Shown: in pieces, positions 7,748-13,770 of the stretch
Layout of the letters: each line of letters opens with the position of its first letter
How positions within the stretch are numbered: position 1 is the first letter of the stretch
DNA from: Vallitalea maricola
GTDB taxonomy: Bacteria > Bacillota > Clostridia > Lachnospirales > Vallitaleaceae
DNA: 13,770 nucleotides
Reading direction: 5' to 3'
Assembly: GCF_036985595.1 (NCBI RefSeq)
Contig: NZ_BTPU01000101.1
Location: 1-13,770 of the forward strand
The notes under the pieces: model-generated
The model's input: the letters and a program-made list of their open reading frames with translations, nothing else
Databases searched by the model: none
What the model was told of the DNA's origin: nothing
Program-made: the position numbers and the translations under genes

Positions 7748-7846
7748 ATGATTATCCTCCTTATCAATTTTCATAACAAATTACTTGCTATAGCCTAGTA
7801 GCTGTTTTGTATATATATTTACATACGGAAATTTTACTAATATTTT

Positions 7847-8479
7847 CTAAGATAAACTTCTCAATCCTTTAATTATCTTAGATATCCTCTCATTCTCCAT
7901 CTTCATACTCACTCTATTAACAACCATTCTCGCAGACAATGGACAAATTTCCTCTAAAACAACCAATCCGTTTTCCTTTAATGTAGTTCCTGTTTCAACT
8001 ATATCTACAATAACCTCTGATAAACCAACCAAAGGTGCAAGTTCTATCGACCCATTAAGTTTAATTATCTCTACTGTCTGATTCTTTTTATTATAAAAAT
8101 AATCTTTAGCTATATGAGGATACTTAGTAGCAACCCTGATGAAACTTCCTTTATCCAATACTTCTTTCATCTCACTAGGTCCAGCAACAATCATCTTACA
8201 CTTACCAAAATCCAAGTCCAATACCTCATATAAATTTTTCTTTTCTTCAAGTATCGTGTCTTTACCTACAACACCTATATCCGCAGCTCCATATTCTACA
8301 TATGTAGGTACATCACTTGCTTTTGCTAAGAAAAATCTTAATTTAAGTTCTTCATTAGTGAATATAAGCTTCCTTGTATCGCTTTTCATCTCATCACAGT
8401 TAATTCCTATTTTTTCAAATAATTTTATAGTCTTTTTGGCTAGTCTTCCTTTAGCTAAGGCAATCGTAAGATATCTCAT
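7847..8479 (-). CDS. hisG: ATP phosphoribosyltransferase, short-form catalytic subunit
   Basis: Commits ATP and PRPP to histidine synthesis by forming N1-(5'-phosphoribosyl)-ATP. ALAKGRL lies at 7-13, KYP at 119-121, and the PRPP-binding stretch IVDIVETGTTLKENG at 157-171. At 210 residues it is the short form (HisGS), which lacks the C-terminal ACT-like regulatory domain of long HisG and is inactive without HisZ. Its start overlaps the hisZ stop as ATGA (8479-8476), fitting coupled synthesis of the two subunits of one hetero-octamer. The Shine-Dalgarno sequence AGAGGTG is 7 bases upstream, inside hisZ. Histidine feedback inhibition would act through HisZ, as known for this family. Confidence 0.98.
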   Translation of the reverse strand: MRYLTIALAKGRLAKKTIKLFEKIGINCDEMKSDTRKLIFTNEELKLRFFLAKASDVPTYVEYGAADIGVVGKDTILEEKKNLYEVLDLDFGKCKMIVAGPSEMKEVLDKGSFIRVATKYPHIAKDYFYNKKNQTVEIIKLNGSIELAPLVGLSEVIVDIVETGTTLKENGLVVLEEICPLSARMVVNRVSMKMENERISKIIKGLRSLS

Positions 8480-9744
8480 GCTTTTTCACCTCTATCTAGT
8501 AGTTCGTTAATTGCTACGACTGTTTTATCCATAGTTTGTAAATTGACTAATACAACCTCTTCATTATCATTAAAACTCATGATACCGCCAATTCCATGCT
8601 TTTTACCATATTCAATATTATCTTCTAAAGATTTCTCCAACAATCCAATCTGTACGTTCATTCCTTTAGACCTGAATTCTTCTGATATCATAATAGCCTG
8701 TTTTCTGGTTTGTTGATTATAGACTATCAATGTATCTATATTAAATTCTGGTAGAGCAATCTGTTGTCTTTCTATAGCAAGCATTAATTCGTCAATAACA
8801 ATAGCAAATCCTATAGCTGGTACATCCTTGCCGAATTGCTTAAGAAGCGTATCGTAACGCCCCCCATCAACTATTGAAACGCCAGTTCCGTATGTGTAAC
8901 CTCTAAATATAATACCCGTATAATAATTTAGACAATTAACTAGTCCAAGGTCAAAAGAAATATAATTTTCAACACCGTAATCACATAGTATTTCATAAAC
9001 TTTTTCTAATCTATCAAGAGAATTAATAGCTTTTTCATTATTGGTTAACTTTCTTGCTTTTTCAATAACTTCCACAGAACCAAATAATTTGGGGAGATCT
9101 AAAAATACTTGTTTTAAATCCTCTGACATATTGCATCTAGTAAGCAGTTCTTCTACAGCAATAAAGTTTTTCTCATCTACGAAATTCCTAAGTTCTTCCT
9201 CTTCATTGGCATCAAGCCCAGCCTCTTCAGCAAGACCTTTAAAAAATCCTGCCTGTCCTAAATCTATTTGAAACTTTTCAAGTCCAGCTATACTTAGACT
9301 ATTGATAATCAAAGCAATTATTTCAGCATCTGCATCTTCACTATTTACACCAATTAATTCTACACCCGCTTGTGTAAACTCTCTTAATTTACCTTGATAA
9401 CTTTTACCATTTCTGAATGTGTTACCAACATAACAAACACGTATAGGGTTTTCTTCATTTTTATAATATGTAGAAACATATCTTGCAATAGATGGTGTTA
9501 TATCTGGTCTTAGAGCTAAAATATTTCCATCTCTATCAAAAAACTTGTACATTTCTCTAATATCTACAGTTCCACGTTCATGATTAAAAACATCATAATA
9601 TTCAAAAGTTGGAGTTTGAATATCCCTAAAACCATATCTATGAAATACAGAACCTATCCTGTTTTGCAATTCAATTTTTTTAGACGTCTCTTTAATATTG
9701 AAATCTCTAACGCCTTCTGGCGTATGTAACAAACAATCTATCAT
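8476..9744 (-). CDS. hisZ: ATP phosphoribosyltransferase regulatory subunit
   Basis: Histidyl-tRNA synthetase paralogue that binds HisGS, activates it and confers histidine feedback inhibition. The class II synthetase-like core is visible: LHTPEGVRDF (6-15), LRPDITPSIARYV (78-90), a motif-2-like FRNGKSYQGKLREFTQAG (110-127) and the substrate-pocket-like YYTGIIFRGY followed by DGGRYD (293-298). The C-terminal tail (about 335-422) is shorter and more divergent than a normal anticodon-binding domain. This, with operon position next to short-form hisG, favours HisZ over HisS. Its 422 residues are slightly long for the family. It is the first gene of the operon, with Shine-Dalgarno AAAGGAAG 8 bases before the ATG. 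Confidence 0.95.
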   Translation of the reverse strand: MIDCLLHTPEGVRDFNIKETSKKIELQNRIGSVFHRYGFRDIQTPTFEYYDVFNHERGTVDIREMYKFFDRDGNILALRPDITPSIARYVSTYYKNEENPIRVCYVGNTFRNGKSYQGKLREFTQAGVELIGVNSEDADAEIIALIINSLSIAGLEKFQIDLGQAGFFKGLAEEAGLDANEEEELRNFVDEKNFIAVEELLTRCNMSEDLKQVFLDLPKLFGSVEVIEKARKLTNNEKAINSLDRLEKVYEILCDYGVENYISFDLGLVNCLNYYTGIIFRGYTYGTGVSIVDGGRYDTLLKQFGKDVPAIGFAIVIDELMLAIERQQIALPEFNIDTLIVYNQQTRKQAIMISEEFRSKGMNVQIGLLEKSLEDNIEYGKKHGIGGIMSFNDNEEVVLVNLQTMDKTVVAINELLDRGEKA

Positions 9745-9823
9745 ACCGACTACTTCCTTTCTAAAAATATTTTTATATATATTAAAATAAATTATTCTAA
9801 TTACCGTTTATATTATATAGGAT

Positions 9824-9861
9824 TTACTTCATTGCATTAAAGTGCTAATTCATTAAACCAT
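9824..9861 (-). promoter_or_regulatory. his leader with four consecutive AUG-codon-stop minimal ORFs
   Basis: Between the promoter and hisZ the leader of about 125 bases contains only four ATGs, and each is followed by one sense codon and a stop: ATG GTT TAA (9861-9853), ATG AAT TAG (9853-9845), ATG CAA TGA (9837-9829) and ATG AAG TAA (9832-9824). They form two overlapping pairs (TAATG and ATGA junctions). None has a visible Shine-Dalgarno sequence. The palindrome TTAAA-TGG-TTTAA (9865-9853) covers the first one at about +5 to +17, a position that would also suit an operator. Function is not established. Confidence 0.35.
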
Positions 9862-9875
9862 TTAATTATTGTAAT

Positions 9876-9904
9876 ATTATATGTTAATTTGCTGTAAATG
9901 TCAA
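9876..9904 (-). promoter_or_regulatory. Consensus sigma-A promoter of the his operon
   Basis: The minus strand reads TTGACA (9904-9899), exactly 17 bases, then TATAAT (9881-9876): both hexamers and the spacer match the vegetative consensus. Transcription should start near 9869, giving a leader of about 125 bases before hisZ. The site lies about 40 bases after the recU stop. No T-box sequence (AGGGTGGNACCGCG type) or leader terminator follows, so tRNA-His antitermination is unlikely; such a strong core promoter would be expected to need a repressor or post-transcriptional control. Confidence 0.85.
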
Positions 9905-9945
9905 CATCAAATAGCAAAAAACATTTTTAAATATTGTAGGTTAGA

Positions 9946-10476
9946 TTAATTATTATCTATATAGTTTTTGATTTGTTCCAAATAATGAAGATAAATACCA
10001 TTTTTATTAGATATTATGTAAGACCTATCCATCTCTCTGTAGGGTATAGATTTTCTACCACCTGTCTTAGCTTTCTCCCAATAACATTTAATATTTTGAT
10101 AAGGCAGGTAAAAGTACTCGTTATATTTTGAAAAATAAACCAAGAAGAATGCAATGCCTCCCTGTTTTTCATAATCATCCATAAATACCATTTGATGTTC
10201 ATGTATATTCTGTAAAGGAAGAATATCTTTTGTAGTTTCTTTTGCATCAAAACATACTGCTATACCTTGAACAACTCCAATATAATCAACAGTACTTTTT
10301 TGTTCAAAGTATGCTAAGGATATATGTCTAGTTTTTTGGTCAATTTTTATAGGTTTTATTGGAGTTGGAATCTTCTGAATTAAAGCTAATCCATTCTCTC
10401 TATATTTTTTATTGGTAAAATTGATAAGTTCTTCAAGGGTACTTCCTCTCAGCCCTCTTGAATTCCAATATGCCAT
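9946..10476 (-). CDS. recU: Holliday junction resolvase RecU
   Basis: Structure-specific endonuclease that cleaves four-way DNA junctions during recombination and chromosome segregation in Firmicutes, acting with RuvAB and RecA. Seen: N-terminal NSRGLRGSTLEELINFTN, KIPTPIKPIKI (35-45), YFEQKSTVDYIGVVQG (56-71) with the metal-binding D64, CFDAKET (75-81) giving D77 and K79, and PLQNIHEHQ (87-95). In the Bacillus enzyme the residue matching D77 is glutamate, a conservative difference. At 176 residues it lacks most of the long N-terminal tail of the Bacillus protein. The start follows GTGGGGGT, a weaker Shine-Dalgarno match than its neighbours. It is 14 bases after queG and closes that gene run. 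It is not next to a penicillin-binding protein gene here, unlike in Bacillus. Confidence 0.95.
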   Translation of the reverse strand: MAYWNSRGLRGSTLEELINFTNKKYRENGLALIQKIPTPIKPIKIDQKTRHISLAYFEQKSTVDYIGVVQGIAVCFDAKETTKDILPLQNIHEHQMVFMDDYEKQGGIAFFLVYFSKYNEYFYLPYQNIKCYWEKAKTGGRKSIPYREMDRSYIISNKNGIYLHYLEQIKNYIDNN

Positions 10477-10490
10477 ATTACCCCCACTTT

Positions 10491-11591
10491 CTATTTCTCA
10501 TTTAATTTCTTGATTGCATTATCAATTAATATTTGTAAATCCCTATCATTTTCTTTCGTTTTCATTTTTTCTAATATATCTATACCTTCATTGAAAGAAA
10601 GTCTAACGATAGAATCTACAATTTCCTTTCTAATATCTATTCTGACATCATCTATATTATTAGCTAATATAGTTAACGCTTCTTTACTTTTTGAATTTCC
10701 TAGAGCGATTATTGCATTTCTCTGTAATAATTTTTTTCCTCTCCATCCAGAAGATGATATACCATAAGTTTTTTTGAATTCTTTATTGCTCATGTTAAGC
10801 ATTGAATCATATTCAGGATAAGGATCAATAACATTTGGTATATCTTTATTGATGACTTTATTATAAGGACATACCTTTTGACAAACATCACAGCCATAAA
10901 TTTGTTGTCCCATTTTTTTCTTGAGTTTATCATCTATATATCCCTTATGTTGGGTCAGATAAGAAACACATATATTACAATCTATTTCATTATTTCCTAT
11001 AATTGCTCCTGACGGACATGATTTAACACAGTTATTACAGCTTCCACAACCAATAGAAATTTCATTTTCATCTGGTTTAATATAATAATCTGTTAGTATA
11101 TAGCCTATAAATACTCTAGAACCATGTTTTTCAGTTATTAACATGGAATTTTTGCCTATGAAGCCAAGACCAGCTCGTCTTGCAACAGCTCTATCTGAAA
11201 ATGGACTAGTATCTACAAATATCTTGGTATTACATTTTACTAAGCTATGAAGATGCTCTTCCAATAATTTTAACTTAGCTGAAACAATTTTATGATAATC
11301 TCTAGTTACAGCAGCCATACTTATATTACCTCTTAGCATATTATCATTCTGCTTTTTGGGGTTATTATTATATGCTTCCAATATTACTATGAAGGACTTA
11401 GCATTTTCTAGAGTAAGCTTGGGATATATTTTTTTATTATAATCTTTAGATTCTAGATTACACATATACCTACTGTTATCTCGACTATATAAAATATCTT
11501 TAAGTTCATAAAAAGGTTTTGCTAAGCAAAACCCAATTTCATCAACATTAATTTCTCTACTATATTCTATTAAATCCTTTTTTATATCCAT
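10491..11591 (-). CDS. queG: Epoxyqueuosine reductase
   Basis: Cobalamin- and iron-sulfur-dependent enzyme that reduces epoxyqueuosine to queuosine at the wobble position of tRNAs for Asp, Asn, His and Tyr. Seen: the N-terminal cobalamin-binding region ending in DTSPFSDRAVARRAGLGFIG (127-146), with D133 matching the catalytic acid; a bacterial ferredoxin-like pair of cluster sites with C182, C185, C188, C192, C205 and C208, then C234, C237 and C241 in GCDVCQKVCPYN. A C-terminal HEAT-like region begins at about 283 (WRGKKLLQRNAIIALGN) and is thought to help bind tRNA. Its 366 residues are usual. The Shine-Dalgarno sequence AAGGTG is 5 bases before the ATG. It lies 10 bases after the pseudouridine synthase gene, another RNA-modification enzyme. 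Confidence 0.96.
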   Translation of the reverse strand: MDIKKDLIEYSREINVDEIGFCLAKPFYELKDILYSRDNSRYMCNLESKDYNKKIYPKLTLENAKSFIVILEAYNNNPKKQNDNMLRGNISMAAVTRDYHKIVSAKLKLLEEHLHSLVKCNTKIFVDTSPFSDRAVARRAGLGFIGKNSMLITEKHGSRVFIGYILTDYYIKPDENEISIGCGSCNNCVKSCPSGAIIGNNEIDCNICVSYLTQHKGYIDDKLKKKMGQQIYGCDVCQKVCPYNKVINKDIPNVIDPYPEYDSMLNMSNKEFKKTYGISSSGWRGKKLLQRNAIIALGNSKSKEALTILANNIDDVRIDIRKEIVDSIVRLSFNEGIDILEKMKTKENDRDLQILIDNAIKKLNEK

Positions 11592-11601
11592 AATTTCACC
11601 T

Positions 11602-12570
11602 TCAATGGCTAAACAGTGTATAAGCTATTTTTTTGAATCTTCCGTGTATATCTGTAATAAATTCTTTATTATCTAGATATAATAGATATCCGTCATCGTC
11701 TATATTGAATCTAATCTTATACGCATGAAGCAGCTGATGTTTTAATCCATATCTATCTTTAAAGATATCATTTATCTTTTTATCACCATACTTATAATCA
11801 CCAATAAGAGGATGTCCTATACTAGATAAGTGAGCTCTTATTTGATGTGATTTACCCGTAACTATTTTTACATCAAGCAACGTATATTCTTTACCAATTT
11901 TAAGAGGTTTATATATTGTCTTAATATAACTTCCCATATCTTCATTATCTGAAATAGATACCTTATTATTAATACTATCTTTAGTTAGATAACCTTCTAT
12001 AGTATTGGTTGTAGACAATATCCCCTTTACTATACACATATAATGCTTATCCAATTTATTATTGGCTATAAGCTTATTTATCTCTTGTAAAGATTTAATG
12101 TTTTTGCCAGCTATTACTATACCACTAGTGTTTCTGTCCAATCTATTACATATACCTGGACGAAAGCCTCTAGTGGCTTCTGGGTCATATTCACCTTTAT
12201 TAACTAAGTAAGTTATAATTTCGTCTACTAATGAAACGCTATCACTATTAGTTGGCTGTGATAATAATCCAACAGGTTTATTGCATATTAGTATGTTATC
12301 ATCCTCATAAATTACCTTATGAGTTATAGAAACGTGTTTACTTATGCTATGATTACTAAATTTCTGTATAGTCTCAGTAGACAAATATATTTGAAACACA
12401 TCATTTGCCTCTATAATTTCATTTCCTATTATTCTTTTTTTATTAAGCTTTATTCTCTTTTTCCTTAGCATTTTATACAAAAAACTCTTTGATGATTTAT
12501 TAAAATATTTTAATAAATATTTATCAGCTCTTTGATTGCTTTCATCTTTTGATACAATTATTTCTTTCAT
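11602..12570 (-). CDS. RluA-family pseudouridine synthase with S4 domain (RluC-like)
   Basis: Isomerises uridine to pseudouridine in RNA, most likely in 23S rRNA. An N-terminal S4 RNA-binding domain covers about 10-62 (QRADKYLL, then FLYKMLRKKRIKLNKKRI). The catalytic domain runs from about 83 to 315, with VIYEDDNILICNKPVGLLSQ (87-106), the active-site aspartate D145 in NRLDRNTSGIVIAGK, and TGKSHQIRAHLSSIGHPLIG (238-257). Its 322 residues are normal. The S4 segment resembles RluC more than RluD, but target sites cannot be told from sequence and no symbol is given. The Shine-Dalgarno sequence GGAG lies 6 bases before the ATG. It is 14 bases after the membrane-protein gene and 10 bases before queG, so it is probably co-transcribed with both. 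Confidence 0.93.
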   Translation of the reverse strand: MKEIIVSKDESNQRADKYLLKYFNKSSKSFLYKMLRKKRIKLNKKRIIGNEIIEANDVFQIYLSTETIQKFSNHSISKHVSITHKVIYEDDNILICNKPVGLLSQPTNSDSVSLVDEIITYLVNKGEYDPEATRGFRPGICNRLDRNTSGIVIAGKNIKSLQEINKLIANNKLDKHYMCIVKGILSTTNTIEGYLTKDSINNKVSISDNEDMGSYIKTIYKPLKIGKEYTLLDVKIVTGKSHQIRAHLSSIGHPLIGDYKYGDKKINDIFKDRYGLKHQLLHAYKIRFNIDDDGYLLYLDNKEFITDIHGRFKKIAYTLFSH

Positions 12571-12584
12571 ATGAGTCTCCGATT

Positions 12585-13154
12585 TTAAATTGAATTGTCT
12601 AATAATACATTTGCTAAAGCTACTTGATTTTCTGTATCAACATTATTCAGTAGTGTCGATAATTGCGTTATAACATATGAATACATGGCTTGTTCGTCAT
12701 TGTACACTTTTACTTGAGCTAAGTAACCTTTTGGCTTTATTAATTTTTCAATAAGTTCTTTATACTCCAGCACTTGTTTCATGGTTTTCTTTTCATCAAT
12801 CAACAATATTATTTCTTTATCACTTACAACTGCTATTTGATAGAACAGTGTTTTTTTACCTCTTACAACAACTAGACTTGATAAATAGACTAATCTATCA
12901 CTTATCTTTTCGAATTTACGATAAACTTCTTCCTTGCCTTCCTTATACTGTCTATATAAAATATATTTAACTAGAAATTGAGCTTCTGGCAAAGCAAGCA
13001 ATACAGTAATCAATAATAGTACATTACCTTTTGTAAATACATACCTATCAATAATATAAAGTGTAAGTATAATTAAAAAACCTATAATCGTTAATAATAA
13101 GTAACTTCTTTTTTGTGAACGAATGTATCCATATTCTCCCTTTGGTTGTCTCAT
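12585..13154 (-). CDS. Uncharacterised membrane protein with two N-terminal helices
   Basis: I do not recognise a family. The 189-residue protein starts with a basic segment (RQPKGEYGYIRSQKR), then has two predicted membrane helices at about 17-36 and 44-66 separated by a short loop. Both ends would therefore be cytoplasmic by the positive-inside rule. The remaining 120 residues look like a soluble alpha/beta domain, with strands such as LSSLVVVRG and YQIAVVSDKEIILLID, a charged helix (KELIEKLIKPKG) and a further strand (AQVKVYND). There is no signal-peptidase site, catalytic motif or metal cluster that I can see. The Shine-Dalgarno sequence AAAGGAA lies about 7 bases before the ATG. It is first in the run with the pseudouridine synthase, queG and recU, behind a probable promoter; this does not reveal its role. 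Confidence 0.85.
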   Translation of the reverse strand: MRQPKGEYGYIRSQKRSYLLLTIIGFLIILTLYIIDRYVFTKGNVLLLITVLLALPEAQFLVKYILYRQYKEGKEEVYRKFEKISDRLVYLSSLVVVRGKKTLFYQIAVVSDKEIILLIDEKKTMKQVLEYKELIEKLIKPKGYLAQVKVYNDEQAMYSYVITQLSTLLNNVDTENQVALANVLLDNSI

Positions 13155-13189
13155 GTTAATTTCCTTTCATATAAGCATTTGTCCTGTAG

Positions 13190-13218
13190 ATTATACCACA
13201 AATTAGTAATATTGAAAA
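13190..13218 (-). promoter_or_regulatory. Probable promoter for the membrane protein-pseudouridine synthase-queG-recU run
   Basis: The minus strand has TTTTCA (13218-13213, 4 of 6 to consensus), a 17-base spacer, and TATAAT (13195-13190) preceded by TGG, forming an extended -10 (TGGTATAAT). It overlaps the last codons of the acetyltransferase gene and would start transcription about 30 bases before the membrane-protein ATG. The activase promoter has the same TGGTATAAT element. Confidence 0.55.
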
Positions 13219-13751
13219 TATCTTTCTCTTGTCATGACATAACGTACATAATCAATATTCATACCACTTAATATCAGGGCATTCTTATTAATTCCTTTTT
13301 GTTCAAAGTGTAACCTTTCAGGTATTGCCCTGCTTTTTGTGTTTTTTTCGGCTACATAGACATAAACAACATTTAATTTTAATTCATTGAATATGATAGC
13401 AAGGAAACTCTTGCAACACATAGTCATTATACCTCTCCCCTGATAACTTTCTGCAAGCCAGTAACCTAATGAAGTGGATTTCTCTGACCAATCAATACTA
13501 TGTGTACCTAATCTACCAACTATTTTACCTTTATATATTACATTACATTGAAATCCATTATTACTTGCATATTGATGCATGGCTTTATAAGCCTTATATT
13601 TGCAATCATTTGGACTTTTAACCAAATCTACCCAAGTAAGCCATTTCCCTAGATGATTTCTTGAAGAATCTATGACTTTAAAAACTTCCTCAGCATCCTG
13701 TACATTGGATAACCTAAGAGATATATCATTATTAACTTTATATTCAAACAT
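13203..13751 (-). CDS. GNAT-family N-acetyltransferase (YdaF / RimJ-RimL type)
   Basis: Transfers an acetyl group from acetyl-CoA to an amino group; the substrate is unknown. The 182-residue protein is a single GNAT domain. The acetyl-CoA pyrophosphate-binding loop QGRGIMT is at 104-110, preceded by LGYWLAESY on the central strand. LGKWLTW (34-40) and the C-terminal AEKNTKSRAIPERLHFE (134-150) are typical of the branch that includes B. subtilis YdaF and the ribosomal-protein acetyltransferases RimJ and RimL. It matches YdaF along its whole length as I recall that sequence, but I could not align them. The upstream AAAGGA lies 13 bases from the ATG, a long spacing, and the window ends just beyond it. 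No clear terminator separates it from the next gene, which has its own promoter. Confidence 0.9.
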   Translation of the reverse strand: MFEYKVNNDISLRLSNVQDAEEVFKVIDSSRNHLGKWLTWVDLVKSPNDCKYKAYKAMHQYASNNGFQCNVIYKGKIVGRLGTHSIDWSEKSTSLGYWLAESYQGRGIMTMCCKSFLAIIFNELKLNVVYVYVAEKNTKSRAIPERLHFEQKGINKNALILSGMNIDYVRYVMTRERYFQYY

Positions 13752-13770
13752 ATAAAGTTTTCAATCCTTT

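Noticed and set aside
7775..7846. Inverted-repeat-like bases (GCTATAGC and surrounding) in the hisG-hisD gap
   Set aside because: The short palindrome has no loop and no adjoining T-run, so it supports neither a terminator nor a clear regulatory hairpin.
9812..9840. Second his promoter candidate, TATAAT (9817-9812) with TTAATG 17 bases upstream
   Set aside because: The -35 matches only 3 of 6 bases and the region is AT-rich, so the -10 match is weak evidence beside the consensus promoter at 9876-9904. Kept only as an alternative explanation for the leader pattern.
9745..9870. T-box riboswitch or His-codon attenuator in the hisZ leader
   Set aside because: No T-box sequence, no specifier-loop-sized structure, no terminator hairpin and no leader peptide with His codons; the leader of about 125 bases is also short for a T-box.
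10014..10250. 78-codon minus-strand frame inside recU
   Set aside because: It is out of frame within recU, whose protein is well conserved across the same bases.

Overview
This window looks like chromosomal DNA from an anaerobic, low-GC Gram-positive bacterium of the Clostridia. By eye it is about 30% G+C and rich in AGA and ATA codons. It carries the short-form HisG/HisZ pair in the compact Firmicutes his gene order, a RecU-type resolvase, and a clostridial 2-hydroxyacyl-CoA dehydratase activase. Every gene supported here lies on the minus strand, so the window reads from right to left. No mobile element, CRISPR array, tRNA or rRNA was seen, and no stretch over 300 bases lacks a gene.

Right end (13751 to 9946): a GNAT acetyltransferase of the YdaF/RimJ-RimL type comes first. 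It is followed by a tight four-gene run: an unrecognised two-helix membrane protein, an RluA-family (RluC-like) pseudouridine synthase, epoxyqueuosine reductase queG, and Holliday-junction resolvase recU. These four are 10 to 14 bases apart and share a probable extended -10 promoter in front of the membrane-protein gene. Two of them modify RNA, and one acts in recombination and chromosome segregation.

Middle (9904 to 1738): a nine-gene histidine operon, hisZ-hisG-hisD-hisC-hisB-hisH-hisA-hisF-hisIE. It has a consensus sigma-A promoter (TTGACA, 17 bases, TATAAT) and a hairpin terminator just past hisIE. Together the genes cover every step from ATP and PRPP to histidine except histidinol-phosphate phosphatase, which must be encoded elsewhere. 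Shine-Dalgarno spacing argues for start codons 2 to 9 codons inside the longest open frames of hisD, hisC, hisH and hisIE. The leader between promoter and hisZ has no T-box signature. It does hold four AUG codons, each followed by one sense codon and a stop. The hisC-hisB gap is unusually long and holds an open frame continuous with hisC beyond its stop, plus a small hairpin.

Left end (1716 to 1): after the his terminator, a separate promoter drives the first 540 codons of a large protein with two tandem BadF/BcrA-type ATPase domains; the gene runs off the window. Its translation start is ambiguous because the only strong Shine-Dalgarno sequence lies 21 bases before the first ATG.

Most of the window is ordinary biosynthetic and housekeeping DNA. 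The parts most worth a second look are the his leader, the hisC-hisB spacer, the activase start and the uncharacterised membrane protein.
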